Part shown: in pieces, positions 6,440 through 6,486 of the stretch
Layout: every line of letters starts with the position of its first letter
Position numbering within the stretch: the first letter of the stretch is position 1
Assembly (NCBI GenBank): GCA_030453005.1
Contig: JAKDLE010000172.1
Location: 1-6,486 of the forward strand
Direction of reading: 5' to 3'
From: Pseudonocardia sp.
GTDB lineage: Bacteria > Actinomycetota > Actinomycetes > Mycobacteriales > Pseudonocardiaceae
DNA length: 6,486 nt
The notes under the pieces: generated by a model
What the model was told of the DNA's origin: nothing
Seen by the model: only the letters and a program-made list of their open reading frames with translations
The model's database searches: none
Program-made: the position numbers and the translations under genes

Positions 6440-6486
6440 GTGATCCACCGGACCGACGTGACCGCAGCCCCGTGCTGGCGGTGTTG
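6440..6486 (+). CDS. Possible start of a further gene, cut by window edge
   Basis: A GTG at 6440 opens a frame that stays open to the end of the window (15 full codons, no recognisable domain). A -10-like CATCAT (6427-6432) sits 7 nt before it, the arrangement seen for other genes here. A second in-frame GTG lies at 6458. The visible part is too short to identify a product, and another frame (GTG at 6472, reading VLAVL) could instead be the real one. Confidence 0.3.
   Translation, partial: MIHRTDVTAAPCWRC

Overview
The window is very GC-rich, with strong G/C preference at third codon positions, several GTG starts, and gene families typical of Actinobacteria (a DUF222/13E12 HNH protein, a stand-alone flap-endonuclease-like exonuclease beside a PepE-type peptidase, a small PspC protein). 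A pseudonocardial or related actinomycete chromosome fits, but I cannot name the genus from the sequence alone. Nothing here looks like a phage or a plasmid.

Layout: (1) 1-858, plus strand, the 3' part of a DUF222/HNH nuclease gene that begins outside the window and carries an Ala/Glu-rich repeat linker. (2) 859-1182, a non-coding gap between two convergent genes; it holds a long near-perfect palindrome centred between 1041 and 1042, with a second matching pair of arms further out (958-1128 overall). (3) 1183-2148, minus strand, a 5'-3' exonuclease/flap endonuclease. (4) 2181-3389, plus strand, an M24 PepE-like peptidase divergent from the exonuclease, with only 32 bp between the starts. (5) 3393-4445, minus strand, a secreted SGNH/GDSL hydrolase, convergent with the peptidase and separated from it by only 3 bp. 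(6) 4446-4708, a divergent intergenic region with promoters. (7) 4709-4897, plus strand, a 62-residue PspC-domain membrane protein, then 13 bp later 4911-6419, a YtcJ-like amidohydrolase, probably one operon. (8) 6420-6486, a possible start of another gene, cut by the window edge.

The exonuclease/PepE pair matches, from memory, the neighbouring divergent genes Rv2090 and Rv2089c of Mycobacterium tuberculosis. It therefore looks like conserved chromosomal backbone rather than a recently acquired island. The genes do not form one obvious pathway: DNA repair/replication, peptide turnover, a secreted esterase and a hydrolase of unknown substrate sit side by side. A recurring feature is the lack of a Shine-Dalgarno sequence with a -10-like hexamer 7 nt before the start codon (peptidase, SGNH hydrolase, possibly the exonuclease and the last partial gene), which suggests leaderless transcripts. 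Only the PspC gene has a strong ribosome binding site.

I did not find a convincing new multi-gene system. The item most worth following up is the palindromic element at 958-1128.
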